Source: Gnetum montanum (lineage: Eukaryota > Streptophyta > Gnetopsida > Gnetales > Gnetaceae). Taken from it: a stretch of DNA of 32,655 nt. Within the stretch, counting starts at the first letter, position 1, and each line of letters starts with the position of its first letter. Below, in pieces: positions 10,625 to 22,637 of the stretch. A program made the translations under genes and the position numbers. Under the pieces are notes generated by a model. The model was not told the DNA's origin and made no database searches. It worked only from the letters and a program-made list of their open reading frames with translations. The DNA lies in assembly GCA_015680685.1 (NCBI GenBank), contig MNCI01026340.1, positions 1 through 32,655 on the forward strand. The letters are read 5' to 3'.

Positions 10625-11327
10625 TATGGTTAAATGTGAGTTAAGATACATTATGTCTATTTTTATAAGTATTTATATATATTTTTTATTCTAGTGCCAA
10701 GATGAGTGAATGGAGATTTAATAATTAATTATGTAACTACTTATCTAATCTACTAACTAATTATCCTAATGAAAAGTAACTATTTCCACATGTCATACAC
10801 GTTTCAAACTTATATTAATGTTATTAGATTACCAATTAGCTATTACTAGGCATGCCAAATATCCACTATTGGGATTACCAAGTGTAATATATTATGCTTG
10901 AAGTGGTCATACTTACATTTTTTATGATTAATTATATTAATTATTCAAGGCCATAAATATAAATTACTTTAAGAGTAAAGTGCTAAACATAAAGAGGAAA
11001 CTAATCTATGTGCTACAATGAATGTAGAAAATATTAACTATATCATCGTTCATGCCAATGTGATTGAGTACATAGGCATTTGAATAAAGCCATGTATAAT
11101 CTCTTAATTCTTACTATGGGTCCTTGGAGGGAAAATATTCTAACTCTAGAGAATAGAAACTATAAGCACATCACTATACTATGAATTCTAAGTTTCATAA
11201 ATGTGGGTGATGAGTGCATTTATATAGGCCTTACTTGTGTTAGTGTCATTACGTCTACATTAATGCATCTAACCATGCATCAATAGGGATACATCAATGG
11301 GGCTACTTTGAGGTATGTCCATCATCA
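10625..11327 (-). repeat. Element A 5' LTR, part 2 (R and U3)
   Basis: Continues the A LTR after the B insertion and ends CCATCATCA at 11327, i.e. minus-strand start TGATGATGG, close to the C LTR start TGATGGAC. Minus-strand TATA box CCTATATAAATG near 11217-11229. The outer part holds repeated ATTAATGCAT/ATGCATCAAT units (11255-11300), also seen in the C LTR. The segment corresponding to the poly(A) signal is decayed. No gene is present. Confidence 0.75.
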
Positions 11328-11342
11328 CAACTTGTTTAGTTA

Positions 11343-12215
11343 TGACTCATTACCCATTGATGCAACCCCATCGAAGCATGTCTGTTAATGCATCCTATGA
11401 TACATTGATGCATGTATGTTGACATTGATATGGGTGTTGCCTATATAAATGCACATACCCTTCACATTCATGGCATGTTTTGGTTGTAGCCTTAGCCAAA
11501 TTCCTGTAGTTTCTTTCCAAAAAAGTTAGAATATTTTTCCTTTGAGTACCAGTAGTGTGAATTCAAGAGATTGTACAATATTTTATCTAAGTTCACATAT
11601 ACTTGGACACATTTGCATATACAACAATAAAATTGAGATTCTCTCTATTCATTATAGCACTTAGACTAGCATAATTCAACTTTTCAATAATTTATTTTAC
11701 ATGCAATTTAAATTCTTATTCTTCAATAACTAATGTTATTGTTCATAAGAAATGTAGGTATGTCCACTTTGATCATGATATATTAATGCTTGGTAATCCC
11801 AATGGTAGATAATTGGTGCACCCAATCATATACACTTGGTAACCTAGCAGTGCTAATATAGGTTTAGGATGTATATGGCAAGTGGGAATAGATACTCTAC
11901 ATTAGGATAGTTACTTAATGAAGTAATTAATTAGTTAGTTGATTTAAGTATTAAATGTTAATTCATATAATCATTTAGCAAGTAGGATAAAAATAGTAAA
12001 AATATAAAAAATAAATATCCTATGCCTCAACCACACTTAATCTTATGCACAAAGTAATACAAGTATAGATTAGGAAGACAACGACTTACAACCACATAAT
12101 TCACTATGTAGGAATATTGGACACTTAGGTAAATAATTCCTTGGAATTTGATTGAATCATGTGCAAATGCCTGTGATTCATATGATTGGGCATAGGATCT
12201 ACCTGCTACTCTTCA
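11343..12215 (+). repeat. Element C 5' LTR
   Basis: Recognised by alignment to the 3' LTR at 32316-32655 and by the PBS that follows. TATA box CTATATAAAT at 11441-11450 and poly(A) signal AATAAA at 11626-11631, followed by ATTGAGATT as in B and D. The far end resembles the reversed B/D LTR end (TTCATATGATTGGG..). It ends CTACTCTTCA at 12215. The start near 11343 (TGACTCATTA) is uncertain by several bases; with it the LTR is 873 bp, equal to that of A. Confidence 0.8.
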
Positions 12216-12216
12216 T

Positions 12217-12234
12217 TAGTGTCACTGTTAAAAA
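12217..12234 (+). other. Element C primer-binding site (heavily decayed)
   Basis: TAGTGTCACTGTTAAAAA directly follows the LTR end. Against the B/D site (TGGTGCC.TTG.TGGGGA) most differences are G-to-A or C-to-T. Identified by position and by the flanking TTCA end of the LTR. Confidence 0.6.
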
Positions 12235-12374
12235 ATTAGTTTAGCTAAATACACTAAGTATTGTTAAATAGTGAATCAATATAAAATCATTGTAAGGAAA
12301 ATATAATGAGTCATCTTTCATAGAAAATAATACTAATAAAATTATATCAAGATATACTTTATGCACATCACTAA

Positions 12375-14480
12375 AATTTCTTCTTCTTGTAGGAATGAAC
12401 CACCATTCCATGTTGATGACTTCAATCAATAGCATAATAAGACTAAATGGACTAGTAATGAGAAACCTCTATAGTTGAAAGTAGTCTATGCACATCTCAA
12501 TACCTACTATTTGGATTTCACCTTTATTCTTCATCAGGATCAAAAGTTACACTAGAGGAATATGAAGGGTAATATTATATTACCTCCTGATTGATCTATT
12601 TCTACCATTGTCATGGCCAATCTCGTAAAGCTAGGAATTGAATCATCAGGTCCAAAGTATGAGGTAATAGATCATACCTCTAGAGGTTATCAACCCTCAA
12701 AAGCCCATCTCAGAAAAGATCAACACATGGAAGCATGTCATAAAGCCTTTAAGGGCAAGAGGATATTGATGCTATAGTTTCTACAATTACAAAAAGAGGA
12801 CCATGATTTCTTCTTAAGGCTATCTCAGTATACATATTCTTGTCCTTTCATTAAGCATGTCAAACTTCACTACTAATTGCAATCAAACTTGGAGAACAAC
12901 CAAGGTGAGGGGAGGATAGAGTCCATAGCCCAAAGAACATCAATGTAAGCATATCCTAGTTGTTCATCTAAGAAAAAGAAGAAAAAATAATCCAAGGATC
13001 ATAAAAGAAGGACTAGTGGATACCATTATCCTAGTCCTCCACCTTCACCATCCTCCCCATTATCAAACTCTAATAGGAGGATCTATCATTGAGATAGAAG
13101 GAGGAGTGATTAGAATCAAGATGGAGATGATCAAAAGCTCCATCATGATGATAGGATTCAATAACATACGTAATCACAAGAGGAACACTAGCATCATCGA
13201 GAATGGAGGCACAACAGGTCTCCTCATAGAAGACATAACCATGATATGGACCACCATGAATACAATGGCTATGATGAACCATTGGTGGCTATGAAAAACA
13301 TGCTTAATATTTTAGAAGTAATTCAAATTCCTACCAGGCATCAAAGGGATAGTAGAATTAATAGCTTGATATGAACAATATTTCTAAATTTAAAGGAGAA
13401 TATAATGTTGATCCTTAGCATCATCTATAGGCCTTTCATATGTGTGTGTCTTAAAAAAAATTGAGAATGAATGGAAAAGGCTCAAATTGTTATCAATGAT
13501 ACTCATCAAAGAAGCTAAAAGTTGGTACTAATCATTGGAATCAGAATCCATTCACATATGGAGTACAATGCTGGAGCTATTTAATGATAAGTACCAAATG
13601 TACTCTAGAGTGTTCAATTTAATGAAATAAACCTAAGGATGGAAGCAATGTAATTATAAATCTTTGAATGTTGCCTTGGGCAAGTACTCCTCCTTCTTAC
13701 ATTGATGCCCATGCCATGGATTTTCTCAAAGGGAGCAACTTCAACACATTATAAAAGGACACCAAAATAAAACTAGATAAACTCTTGGGATCTATGCCCA
13801 AGGAAGACTTTCTAAAATGAAAGACCATAAAATTTAAAGGTTGAATAATCAAGTGGTAAAGAAAGAAGGAGAGTTGAAAAAGAAAGAAAGCATAGAGGAA
13901 TATAATAGGGAACCCTCCATTTTCAAAAGGGAGGTATGCTTCTATGATTTAGATGAGGAAGCACCTCTAGATAAAGTGGTGTAAAGAAAAACCTTGCTGA
14001 TTCAAAAATATGTTACTGAAATATCAGCTAAGATGGATAAAATTTGACTTCTTAGATGATAAAAACTACTCTCAAATTTATGGAGGTGAAGATAGAGTAG
14101 GGAAGTAGAGATAAAGATAGAAGGCGAAGGAAAGATACATGCTGAAGAATATGATATTTATTAGTATGAACATCCCAAGGGATGTTGTTCGATAGTGTCA
14201 CATCTACAAGAATTTGGTGTGTATACATTGAATCCAAAATTGGCAAGAAAGCAATCACCCAAGAGATTGTCTTATTCATAAGGCAATTATAGGTAGTAGT
14301 TCCATCCAACATAGTATTACCCAAGTAGATTTCCACCTTAACCTCAAGAGCAATATTAGCAATTGCAAAACCCATAGTCCTGAGGAACGTCACCACCACA
14401 ACAACAATATTCTTATTAGCAAGACCCCTATGGATATTATGTCTAGCAATCTATATTCCCTCATGGCTCTACAAGCCACA
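12375..14480 (+). pseudogene. Element C gag (broken)
   Basis: Gag remnant. The start is set by alignment to A; the ATG itself is lost. The N-terminal domain (12485-12770) has AHLNTYYLDFTFILHQDQK, SISTIVMANLVKLG and KDQHMEACHKAFKGKR, each with a counterpart in A. The core (13375-13860) has FKGEYNVDP, ENEWKRLKLLSMILIKEAKSWY and MLELFNDKYQMYSRVFNL, matching the D gag core (GWQKLKLFPMTLVGQAKVWY; VELFNERYQTYARV). The zinc-knuckle position (14146-14188) keeps YEHPKGCC but has lost both first cysteines. The tail to about 14480 is rich in Pro and Gln (PPQQQYSY). Many stops. Confidence 0.83.
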
Positions 14481-14659
14481 CTCCTTTCTGTCATCACTAC
14501 TACCCTCTGGAATATCAGAGAATTCCCAATTAGCAAACTAAGTCTTTCTCCACTTATCCTCCTATGTATCCACTAACTCACCCTACATCTTCTAATACCA
14601 CTTTCTTATCACGTACACCACCTATGCAAGGGGAGATTCCACTATAGCTAATGAAAATA

Positions 14660-15400
14660 GTGAACTTATAGTTGAATAACCATCTGAGTGATCTTGAGTA
14701 CAAGCCTAGGAAGAGGACTTTCTTTAGATCAAATAGCCCACAAAAATTCTTAGAAACATTTATAGCTGCTAACCCTACATCACCTACTTCTGAAATTATC
14801 CTCGAGCTTTCTTCAAACCAAAGGGTCTCAAGTGTTCATACTATCATTTTGACTCATATAGTAACAAATTGGATCAAGATAGGTTACTTTCGTAGGAGGA
14901 AATTTGATCCAAGTAGTACCTTAATCTATTTACAGATTGTAGGAAATAATACTAGATTTAAGTTTAGGGTGAACTTAATCTCTTAAGAGATGTATAAGAC
15001 CTAGAACTTGCCTCTAATCAATAAATGTAGTATCACATTAGAGCTTGTAGATCAATCTATCACCATTCTTTGAGGATTAGTGGAGGACATTATAACCACC
15101 ATATATGTTTGGTCATATCTGGAAAATTTCTGGATGATCCATATGGATAATTATAAGGGGGACATTCCTATTATCATGGAAAGTTATTGGCTTAGTAAAA
15201 TTGATGCCAAGATGAGAACTAGATATCTTTCCTTGAAAATATTCAAGGAAAATCAATTTGGAAAGCTCAAGCAGAGGCAAGTTCCATGCATCACATATAG
15301 TGACACAAGATATCATTGCACGCAAAAGATATGGACTATGAAGAGTACATCCATCATAACATTCAATAAGTATGTCAAGACATTGAATATTTAATGGTCC
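14660..15400 (+). pseudogene. Element C aspartic protease (broken)
   Basis: Protease remnant aligned with A. The first piece (14672-14986) ends RRKFDPSSTLIYLQIVGN followed by RVNLIS; the D-L-G active-site triplet present in A has been lost by substitution and a small deletion. The second piece (15080-15394) begins MEDIITTIYVWSYLENF and contains DIPIIMESYWLSKIDAKMRT, the C-terminal half. An in-frame stop and a frame change separate the two. Catalytic function is gone. Confidence 0.8.
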
Positions 15401-15579
15401 CTGTATTTGGTAACCACAAAATAGGAAGGTACCTAGTGATTGACATCAGAAAACAACTCTGAATCAACAATATGCATGGAACCAATGGAGCTTCTCATAA
15501 GTGCATGTATAGACAACATGGATGCAATGAAGCAAATTCATAATCAACTCTTCCACAAAAAACATAAAAATGAATTGGG

Positions 15580-16350
15580 AAATTTGGATATTCTAGATCA
15601 TTTTAAGTAGAAGCCCCTTAAACTTACACTTTTATCAACAACCTTGGAATATTTTTTTCTTGATAATGGAAAGTTAGTAATTATCAATACCAATCTTACT
15701 TAATAACAGAAAAATAACCTATTACAAGTAGTAAGAAAATGGCCAACAACCTTTGCATGATCATATCATGTATTAACAAGAATAGATCCTTGGATATGCC
15801 AAAATCAAATCTATACAAGCTTCTCCATCAAACCAATGAGGTAGTCACAAAGAATATTGAATGTAAAGCTTAAGCAAGTTATTAAAGATGAAGTGAAATA
15901 ACTTCTTAAGGTAGGATTCATCTATCTTGTAGCAAATAGTGAGTGGGTAAGCCCACTCATGATTATACCAAAGAAATAAGAAAAATGAAGAGTTTGTATA
16001 GACTTTAAGCTATTGAATATGGCAACATTCAAAGATCATTTCCAATTGCTATTTGTGAACCAAGTGCTAGATACAATTATAAGGCACACCTACTATAGTT
16101 TTTTGGATGGTTATAACCAAATTGAAATAGCACCAGAATATTATGCCAAGAAGACTTTCATAAGTTCTTGGGGAACTTTTGCATATAAGGAAATTCCATT
16201 TGGTATTTGTAATGCCCTTGTAACTTTCCAATGCCTGGTACTTAGTATTTTTCAGCAAAAATTTGATAGTGGTATGGAAGTCTTCATGGATGACATTTCC
16301 ACCTATGATACCAACTTTGAACAAGCCTTGGATTATCTAAAGTAAGTGCC
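15580..16350 (+). pseudogene. Element C reverse transcriptase (broken)
   Basis: Linker then RT. The linker (15580-15720) has LDILDHFK and PLKLTLLSTTLEYFFLD as in A. The RT core (15880-16345) has SEWVSPLMIIPKK, VCIDFKLLN, TFKDHFQL, YYSFLDGYNQIEIAPE, GTFAYKEIPFGICNA and the active site VFMDDIS, in which both catalytic aspartates remain. From 16013 the frame is open for 110 codons, the longest intact RT stretch in the window. Stops lie on both sides. A relative of plant Tat/Athila RT by these motifs; clade placement is an inference from pattern only. Confidence 0.92.
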
Positions 16351-16439
16351 AAAGTTTTGTGTAGAGACAAACTTATGGCTCAATTGCCAAAAAAGCCACT
16401 TAATGATCCAAAAGGTTATTATCTTGTGATACCAAATTT

Positions 16440-17100
16440 CAAGAAAAGGGATTGAGGTGGACCCAGAAAAAGTAAGGGTCATGTAAGGGATCACTAGGAA
16501 ACCTCAAACTATGAAAGATGTGAGGTCATTCCTTGGCCACACTAGTTACTACAAGTGCTTCATCGAGAATTTCTCTAAAAGTGCTAGATTGTTGGTGGAA
16601 CTTACAAAAAAGATGAAACTTTCAAATGGACTAACAAATGCGAAGAAGAATTCCAAAAATTAAAGTAAAAGTTCATGAAAACTCCAATTCTACATGCTCT
16701 ATATTTTTCCAAGCCATTTCACATAATGAAAAATACATCTAACTATGCATTGGAAGTGGTGCTTATACAAATGAATAATAAAAAATGTTTATACTACATC
16801 CATTGTGCAAGCCTAAGCATTCTAGGTACACAACTAAATTACACCACCATTGAGAAAGAGCTCATGATGGTGGTGTATGCCTTCAAAAAATTTAGGCACT
16901 ATGTGCTTGGATATCAAATTTTTATATACATTGATCATAGTGCCATTTGTTTCCTAATGAAAAAGCTAGTCATTATCCCTTATATCATATGATAACTGGT
17001 AATTTTGCAACAATTTAATCGTACCATAGTGGACAAGAAAGGAACTGAGAATGTAGTCATCAATCATTTGTCGCGGTTAAGATGGGATAACAATGAGGAT
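16440..17100 (+). pseudogene. Element C RT connection and RNase H (broken)
   Basis: The connection segment (16440-16620) has GIEVDPEKVRVM, KDVRSFLGHTSYYKCFIENF and SKSARLLVELTKK. RNase H (16675-16992) has KNTSNYALEVVL where the family has a DAS motif, so the first catalytic aspartate appears changed to asparagine; NYTTIEKELMMVVYAFKKFR keeps the glutamate and FIYIDHSA keeps the second aspartate. After it comes NVVINHLSRL (17050-17080), the usual end-of-RNase H signature NVVADHLSRL with two changes. It would degrade RNA in the RNA/DNA hybrid. Confidence 0.88.
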
Positions 17101-17199
17101 GAGGAAAGGATGAGGATCCCCTATCTAATCAATTTTCCAACAACTTCTTTTTAACAAATTCATTAAAATATAAGAGCCAAGGATTACCAATTGGTACGA

Positions 17200-18440
17200 T
17201 GACTTTCTCTCCTATCTTCTCACATAGGAGACTCGAGAACAATGGAACAATAAGAGGAAACAATAGTTTCTTCACCAAGTTAAGCATTACATGGAAATCC
17301 AAGGTAACCTTTATAAGGTTTATGCTAATGATCTAGTATGATGATGTGTTCTTGATGTTGATTAGTTACACATCCTCCAAGATGCTCATAAGGATCCTTA
17401 TGAGGGCCACTACATAGGAAGAATGATAGCTACAAAGATTCTCATGGCAGGATGCTTTTTTCCAAGGATCTTTAGGAATGTTCATCATTTCTCTTGTTCA
17501 TGCAACCAATGTCAAAGAGATGAAAAAATGATTGTTTGAATGGAAGGGTCCCAACAATGGATCTAACCACTGGAACCTTTCAAGCTTTGTAGCATTGACT
17601 TCATGGGATCCATCACTTCCATGTCCAATGGGAAGGCATACATCATACTTACTATTGATTACTACATTAAGTGAGCTAAATTTGTAGTAGTATCAAACTA
17701 TATATCCATCACTATAGCTTGGTTTGTACAAAAATAGATGGTAAACAGTTTTGGTATTCCTAAAGCACCTATTTTAGACAATGACGCATATTTTATAGGG
17801 TCTACTTTTTAGAAATTAATGTTATTCTTGGGGGTGCAACATAAACTTACAACCCCCTATCACCCCTAAGCTAATGGTTAAGCTGAAGTTACCAATAGGG
17901 AGATTACTAGGATACTAACACAAACTATTAGTAGATATAGGAAGGACAAGAGTACAAAACTTAACAATGCTCTTTGGGCATATCATTCAACTGGGAAGCT
18001 TCCTATAGGCTACTCTCCATATGAGTTAGTGTATGGAAAGTTGCCAAAACTTCAAGCCCAAGCTAAACTTCATACACTCACAACAACCTATGAGCTTGAC
18101 CTACAAATTATTCTAGCCCAAAAGGAATGTTTGATAATCTTGACTATGCTCGATGAGAATCAACAAATAGCTCTAATGATGAATGAAGTGTACAATGTAC
18201 ACCATAAACAACATCATGATGCATGGATAAAAAGAGTTCATTTCTCACATAGTGATAAGATTCTTTATTGGAATCTTATGCATGTGCCACAATGNGCCAT
18301 TTATAGAACCCCAAGTAACTAACAACACTGACACCTCTGCATAGGAACAAGCATGCTCTATTTTTTGGATCTCCTCCTCTCAACCTAGTTGTGCGGGAGA
18401 TGGCCATTCATGTTAATGGTTCTGTTGATGAGGCTAACCA
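17200..18440 (+). pseudogene. Element C integrase (broken)
   Basis: Integrase remnant with all domains traceable. Zinc-binding HHCC domain: AHKDPYEGHYIGRMIATKIL, then FSCSCNQCQR (17380-17520). Catalytic core: IDFMGSI (first D), ILDNDAYFIG (second D; the usual form is SDNGTEF) and YHP.ANG.AEVTNREI (E), about 17590-17910, so the D,D,E triad is retained despite stops. C-terminal part (17960-18320): ALWAYHSTGKLPIGYSPYEL, LDENQQIALM, WIKRVHFSHSDKILYWN, the usual post-core region. One undetermined base lies at 18295. No chromodomain is seen. It would insert cDNA with a 5-bp stagger. Confidence 0.9.
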
Positions 18441-20397
18441 ATTTTACATCTTTTTGTTTTGCAATTTTCTTTATATGTTTTTCATTTTAATAAATATTTT
18501 ATTAATTATTTTAGGTCTTTTCTTTTCTTTTCTTCCTTATTAATTTCCTCAAGTCTTATTAAAAATCTTTGATTTTATTAATAGCTGCTACAAATTTTGG
18601 AAATTTACTCAAAAAAGCTATCAATATTATGATTGATTAACCAAAAGGCCAAATTTTGTCTTTAGATTATGTTCTCTACCAACAATCTATCAATTTTTTG
18701 GTGGTATTAGGTAGTGAGTTCATAACCTCCATTCATTCCATTTGTTCCATGGAAAATCAGTATCTTGGACACACAAAGGTTCTTTCACATTATAACTTAA
18801 AAGTAATAAAGGATATTGATATCCAACAAACTAGGAAAATAACTAAGTAAAAGAGAAAAAGTGTGTGACCTCAAGAGAATTTGATATGGTATTTCTCTCA
18901 ACATCCTTTTTAAGTTCTATGATGCTCCATTAATATATCATCAATTTTACTATTGATCATAAAAGCAAGCATGTTTTTGCATGATTTGGTTTTTATCAAA
19001 AAAGCAAAAAAAAAAAAAACACACAAGAATTTAAAGCACATCCCATAGACTCAATAATGGGCTACAAGCATTGGTTATGAGGTCAGAAAGACATGTTACC
19101 CATGATTGAAGGTACTCCTTTAACTAATGTCCCCTATACTTCCTTCTTCTCTTTTCTTGTTCTCTTGGAGTGATGATTCTCCTTTGGGATTATTATGAAC
19201 TTTTGATCTGTGATGAGGGGAAATCTATGAATGTGAGGTCAGTGAAAGTGGAATGAACTTGGTCTAGACTTGGAATGAATAGGTATCAACTCATCTTAAT
19301 CATAATTTTCACTAAGAACCTAACGTGACTAGGATTCCAATTCTCTCTCTTGTTCTCTCTTTCTCTCTATATCATTCATTCATCTCATTATCTACCATCT
19401 CACTATCTCATACCATAGCAAATTGTTTAGTGTTTTTTCTAGATAGCATAATCCTAGGAAAATTTCTTTCATGGGTATGCAATTCAACTTAACCTAACCA
19501 TTCATCATCCTTGGAACCCACAAACTCTTTGTGATGAAGGTATGCAAGGGAATAATTAGCATACGCCTACTTTAAAGAAGACCCACTTGCATTTCTTTGG
19601 TCTAACTTAAGTTAAATTTCCTACCATGGATCACTTGCTCAATCAATCATCTCGATAGTTTTATAACATCTAGTTTTTGTTCTCCTTCGCATCATAACAT
19701 CTTCATCAAATTCATCCAAATCCACTTCTAGAATTGCTTCTTCTAGGCTAAACCTACCCTCTTTCATGTTTCTAGCATCATTCTACATCGTTTTGGCTTC
19801 CATTTGGCTCTTGTCTCATTCAAAAACACACCTGAACATCTTCTAGTTCTAAATGTGAAAGATAGCTATGAATAACTATGTTAACCCATCCTTGTTGACA
19901 TAGCCTCGTTGACATAGCATAAAAAGCCTATAAATACAAGTGATAATTAGCTCATTTTTAATCATTTTTCAAAAGTTCTAGAGGAACTTTTGTAATTTTT
20001 CAGAGCCCAAGAATCTTCTAAGCATCCTAACCTTCAAATTACTTATTTGATTCCACCTATTTTTCAACCCTTGAGCTATCGAAGGTACACTTTACATCAT
20101 GGGGGATATAAACCTTAGGTTTTTCATAGAAAATGCTTCAAAATTTTTCTAACTCCCCATGATCAAACTATTAAAATAATATTGAATTAATTACCACAAT
20201 AGATAAAGACCAATAAAAAAACTTTGTTAGTAAGGAATAAAATAACACACCTACCTTGCGATCATAAATAAGCACTTAAGAAATAAAATCCTAATGTCTA
20301 ATAAATTAACATAACTTGATTTAACAAAGAAAGGTAGTCAAATGACTAAAGGTTATGAACTAAAGAACTAATCATAGGATTATGTTTTTGACCATAG
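18441..20397 (+). other. Element C spacer between integrase and ORF3
   Basis: About 2 kb without a recognisable protein. It holds a TTTTC-repeat pyrimidine tract (18517-18537), a run of about 14 A (19003-19018), a CT-rich tract (19340-19375) and generally AT-rich sequence with scattered short open stretches. The right end carries the putative splice acceptor of ORF3. No tRNA or host gene is visible. Confidence 0.6.
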
Positions 20398-20400
20398 ATG
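20365..20400 (+). promoter_or_regulatory. Putative 3' splice site before ORF3 (element C)
   Basis: GAACTAAT (20365-20372) as branch-point-like sequence, then TTATGTTTTTGACCATAG, then ATG at 20398. The AG at 20396-20397 touches the ATG, as in B and D. Confidence 0.58.
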
Positions 20401-21659
20401 ACACCTAAATAAGGACCACAAACTAGAGGAGCATCATAGCCTTGGGAAAAGTGACCCTAAGGAGGAAGAGACCAATAATAACAATAACAACAACCCCAAG
20501 AAGAAGTAGCTAAGGTGGCACATGCTATAGGATAACTTTGAGAGAAATCAAAAGTGGAATTTTTCAAATAGATCCCACTATAGAGAGGGACCAATCCAAG
20601 TAAGAAGAAGCTCCTAGGCAAAGGCCTAACTTGGAGGTCACCCTCATAGAGGTCTATCTAGAATAGATTAGGACCAAGGAGGTCTAAAGTTCCATTCTAT
20701 AAGAGTTGACATTTGGACCTTTCTTGAAGTTGATACTGGAGGAGATTAGAACATAGTTGCAAAGGTTCTTCCTTGTATTTTATTCTCTTCATTAGTGGAG
20801 AATGGTACATGAGGGAGACATACCTATTTTAGAATGATCGACAAGAACATGCATTGTGAAAATTAAGGACATCATCATCTCTTATTTGGTTAAGATCATA
20901 GTTGAAGCCCTTGCTTTGTCCAACACTAGGGTAAAACTTACTAATATCTCTACATAGGTAAACTTGGAGGTAAAAATCGAATGAGTACAGTGATGCTACA
21001 AAGTGGATCGTAAGAAGTACAGTGCCCTAACAAAGATGGAACAATCCCACTTTAAAATTGTAGCCTATCACCTAAGCCCAATGGTCAGGCCAAGTAGTAT
21101 GATAGTCTTCTTACTAGGTCATATACCACTCTAAGAGGAAACTTTCATATTAATCTACCCTAACTCATCTTCTTGGAGATCAAGAAATGTTTCAAGAAAA
21201 ATAAGAAGGATAGGAAGACATTTCCCTTTCCATTATTGATTTGGAAATTGTAAAAGAGGAGGGGAGGGAAGGGGAAAATAGCTCACTACCTGAATAATAT
21301 GATTTTTAGCACTTCTACCACATCATGGCAGGAGATGATGAAGGATAAGGTAGTAACAAATCCACATGAAGAGGAGTAGCCACTACCATCACCACCTACA
21401 ATCATGATAGAGATGCTTGTAGCTATAGAATAACTTAGGAAATTTCATGAGCAATTGCTACAACAATCACAAGGATCTACAAATGATGGGGATTCATCTG
21501 TCTACTGTCCAGCCATGAGCCATTTAAATGAATTCGCAAGGATCATTAGCTAGCTAGATAGTAACACAACACCACTATTCTCTAAAAATTAGAACTAAGC
21601 ATCCACAAGACCTAATCCAAGTGCTAGGAAGGTCATTGTGCTCATTCTCAGATAAGCAT
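20398..21659 (+). pseudogene. Element C ORF3, N-terminal part (broken, cut by element D)
   Basis: Homologue of ORF3 of element D, located downstream of pol where Athila elements carry an env-like ORF. It starts MTPK after the putative acceptor. Recognisable blocks: VEALALSNTRVKLTNIST (D: ISKVLNLLNTRPKVAQLST), VDRKKYSALTKMEQSHFK (D: YGKDKTFGELTTEERIYFK), an acidic EEE segment followed by PLPSPP, and YCPAMSHLNEFARIIS (D: DYRPSMCHLRAIAETVNWEV). Stops are frequent. The frame is interrupted at 21659 by D and resumes at 30498. I do not recognise a named family. Confidence 0.75.
21655..21659. repeat. Target-site duplication of element D, left copy
   Basis: AGCAT precedes the left LTR of D and recurs at 30498-30502. 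Confidence 0.9.
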
Positions 21660-21925
21660 TGATGAGTGGCGAGGTATCCCTACACTCAATCATATGAATA
21701 CGAGCATTCACACATGATCCAATCAAACTCCGCAGATGGACTAGTTGTGGCATCTAAACAATTAGCCTTAGGTCGCAATTCGTTGTCTTCCCACTTGGAC
21801 TAGTGTTAGCTTTGTCACGTATGGTTTAGTCCAGAGTGAGGTGTATGATGTGGTTTCTAATCTAACGCTACTCCTGAAGGCAATGGAAAGTAATATTAAC
21901 TAACCTAAGGGAGAAAGCGTGAGAA

Positions 21926-21930
21926 GGAAT
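21926..21930. repeat. Target-site duplication of element E, left copy
   Basis: GGAAT, repeated at 23492-23496. The other LTR of D (near 30155) has a single GGAAT at the equivalent place, which shows the empty site. Confidence 0.92.
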
Positions 21931-22018
21931 TGACACACCGTGAAAATTGCGGGTCGGCCTCAGGCAAAGATTCGTAATTCGAGCAAGAAAGTGCATCCCA
22001 ATTCATTCAAGGACAGGT

Positions 22019-22440
22019 TTACGCTCTATCACGCACGGCAGCGTAATGAGCGTAATAAGCTCCAAGACAGTCGAAGGCAGAGTTCAGAGAAGCACGACAG
22101 GTTGGCACTTTTTTCTTGCAGCGCATAAATAACTTGTCTTCACGCTCGTTACGCGGTGGTGCGTACCAGTGCGTGTGGTCATAATTCAAGTTGCACATTA
22201 TTTACGCTTCATCACGCGCAGCTGCGTAGTGAGCGTAAGTTATGCATTATTTACGCTTTATCACGCGCAGTTGCATAATGAGTGTAAGTTATACCTTGTT
22301 TACACTTCACCACGCGCAGCTGTGTAGTAAGCGTACGTTACATTTACGCTTTGTCACGCACAGTTGCGTAGTGAGCGTAAAACAATCTTGAGCTCGTTGT
22401 TTTTACACCAGATTACGCTCATACATGCAACACAATGCGA
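22019..22440. repeat. Palindromic tandem repeat array in element E
   Basis: Units begin TTACGCT and end AGCGTAA, with CACGCGCAGCTGCG in the middle. Clear units start at 22202, 22251, 22300 and 22344 (spacing 49, 49, 44). A further complete unit starts at 22019 and degenerate ones lie near 22141 and 22414. Each unit is a near-perfect inverted repeat of about 37 bases centred on CAGCTG. The array lies about 250-600 bases upstream of the TATA box. Confidence 0.85.
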
Positions 22441-22627
22441 ATGAGTGTAATACAGCCTAAATGCAGCCGAGACACGCTTAACATGTACCTGCTCCTCACA
22501 CGCACAACACGCAAACGAGCATGTTGTGCGTAGTCGCAGTCTGACTTAAAAGAATCACGTCAACAGGACCCGCAACATCCGGGCCTACATCATCAGGGTT
22601 GCACCTTTTTCACGGAAGCATCGCAGC

Positions 22628-22637
22628 CTATAAATAT
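22628..22637 (+). promoter_or_regulatory. TATA box of element E
   Basis: CTATAAATAT in a GC-rich context, the only good TATA match on the plus strand of E and placed as expected for an LTR promoter. Confidence 0.6.

Noticed and set aside
12241-12540. Minus-strand open frame with an RT-like CIDY motif in the leader/gag of element C
   Set aside because: The same DNA in the plus frame aligns well with the gag N-terminal domain of element A (AHLN.Y..., SIST), so the RT-like reading is an antisense coincidence.
18441-20397. Host gene or separate insertion in the long spacer of element C
   Set aside because: No domain, no terminal repeats and no target duplication could be found; it is most simply element spacer.
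22202-22380. Regular palindromic repeats considered as a CRISPR array
   Set aside because: There are no distinct spacers of uniform length (unit plus about 10 bases), the setting is a plant LTR, and there are no cas genes.
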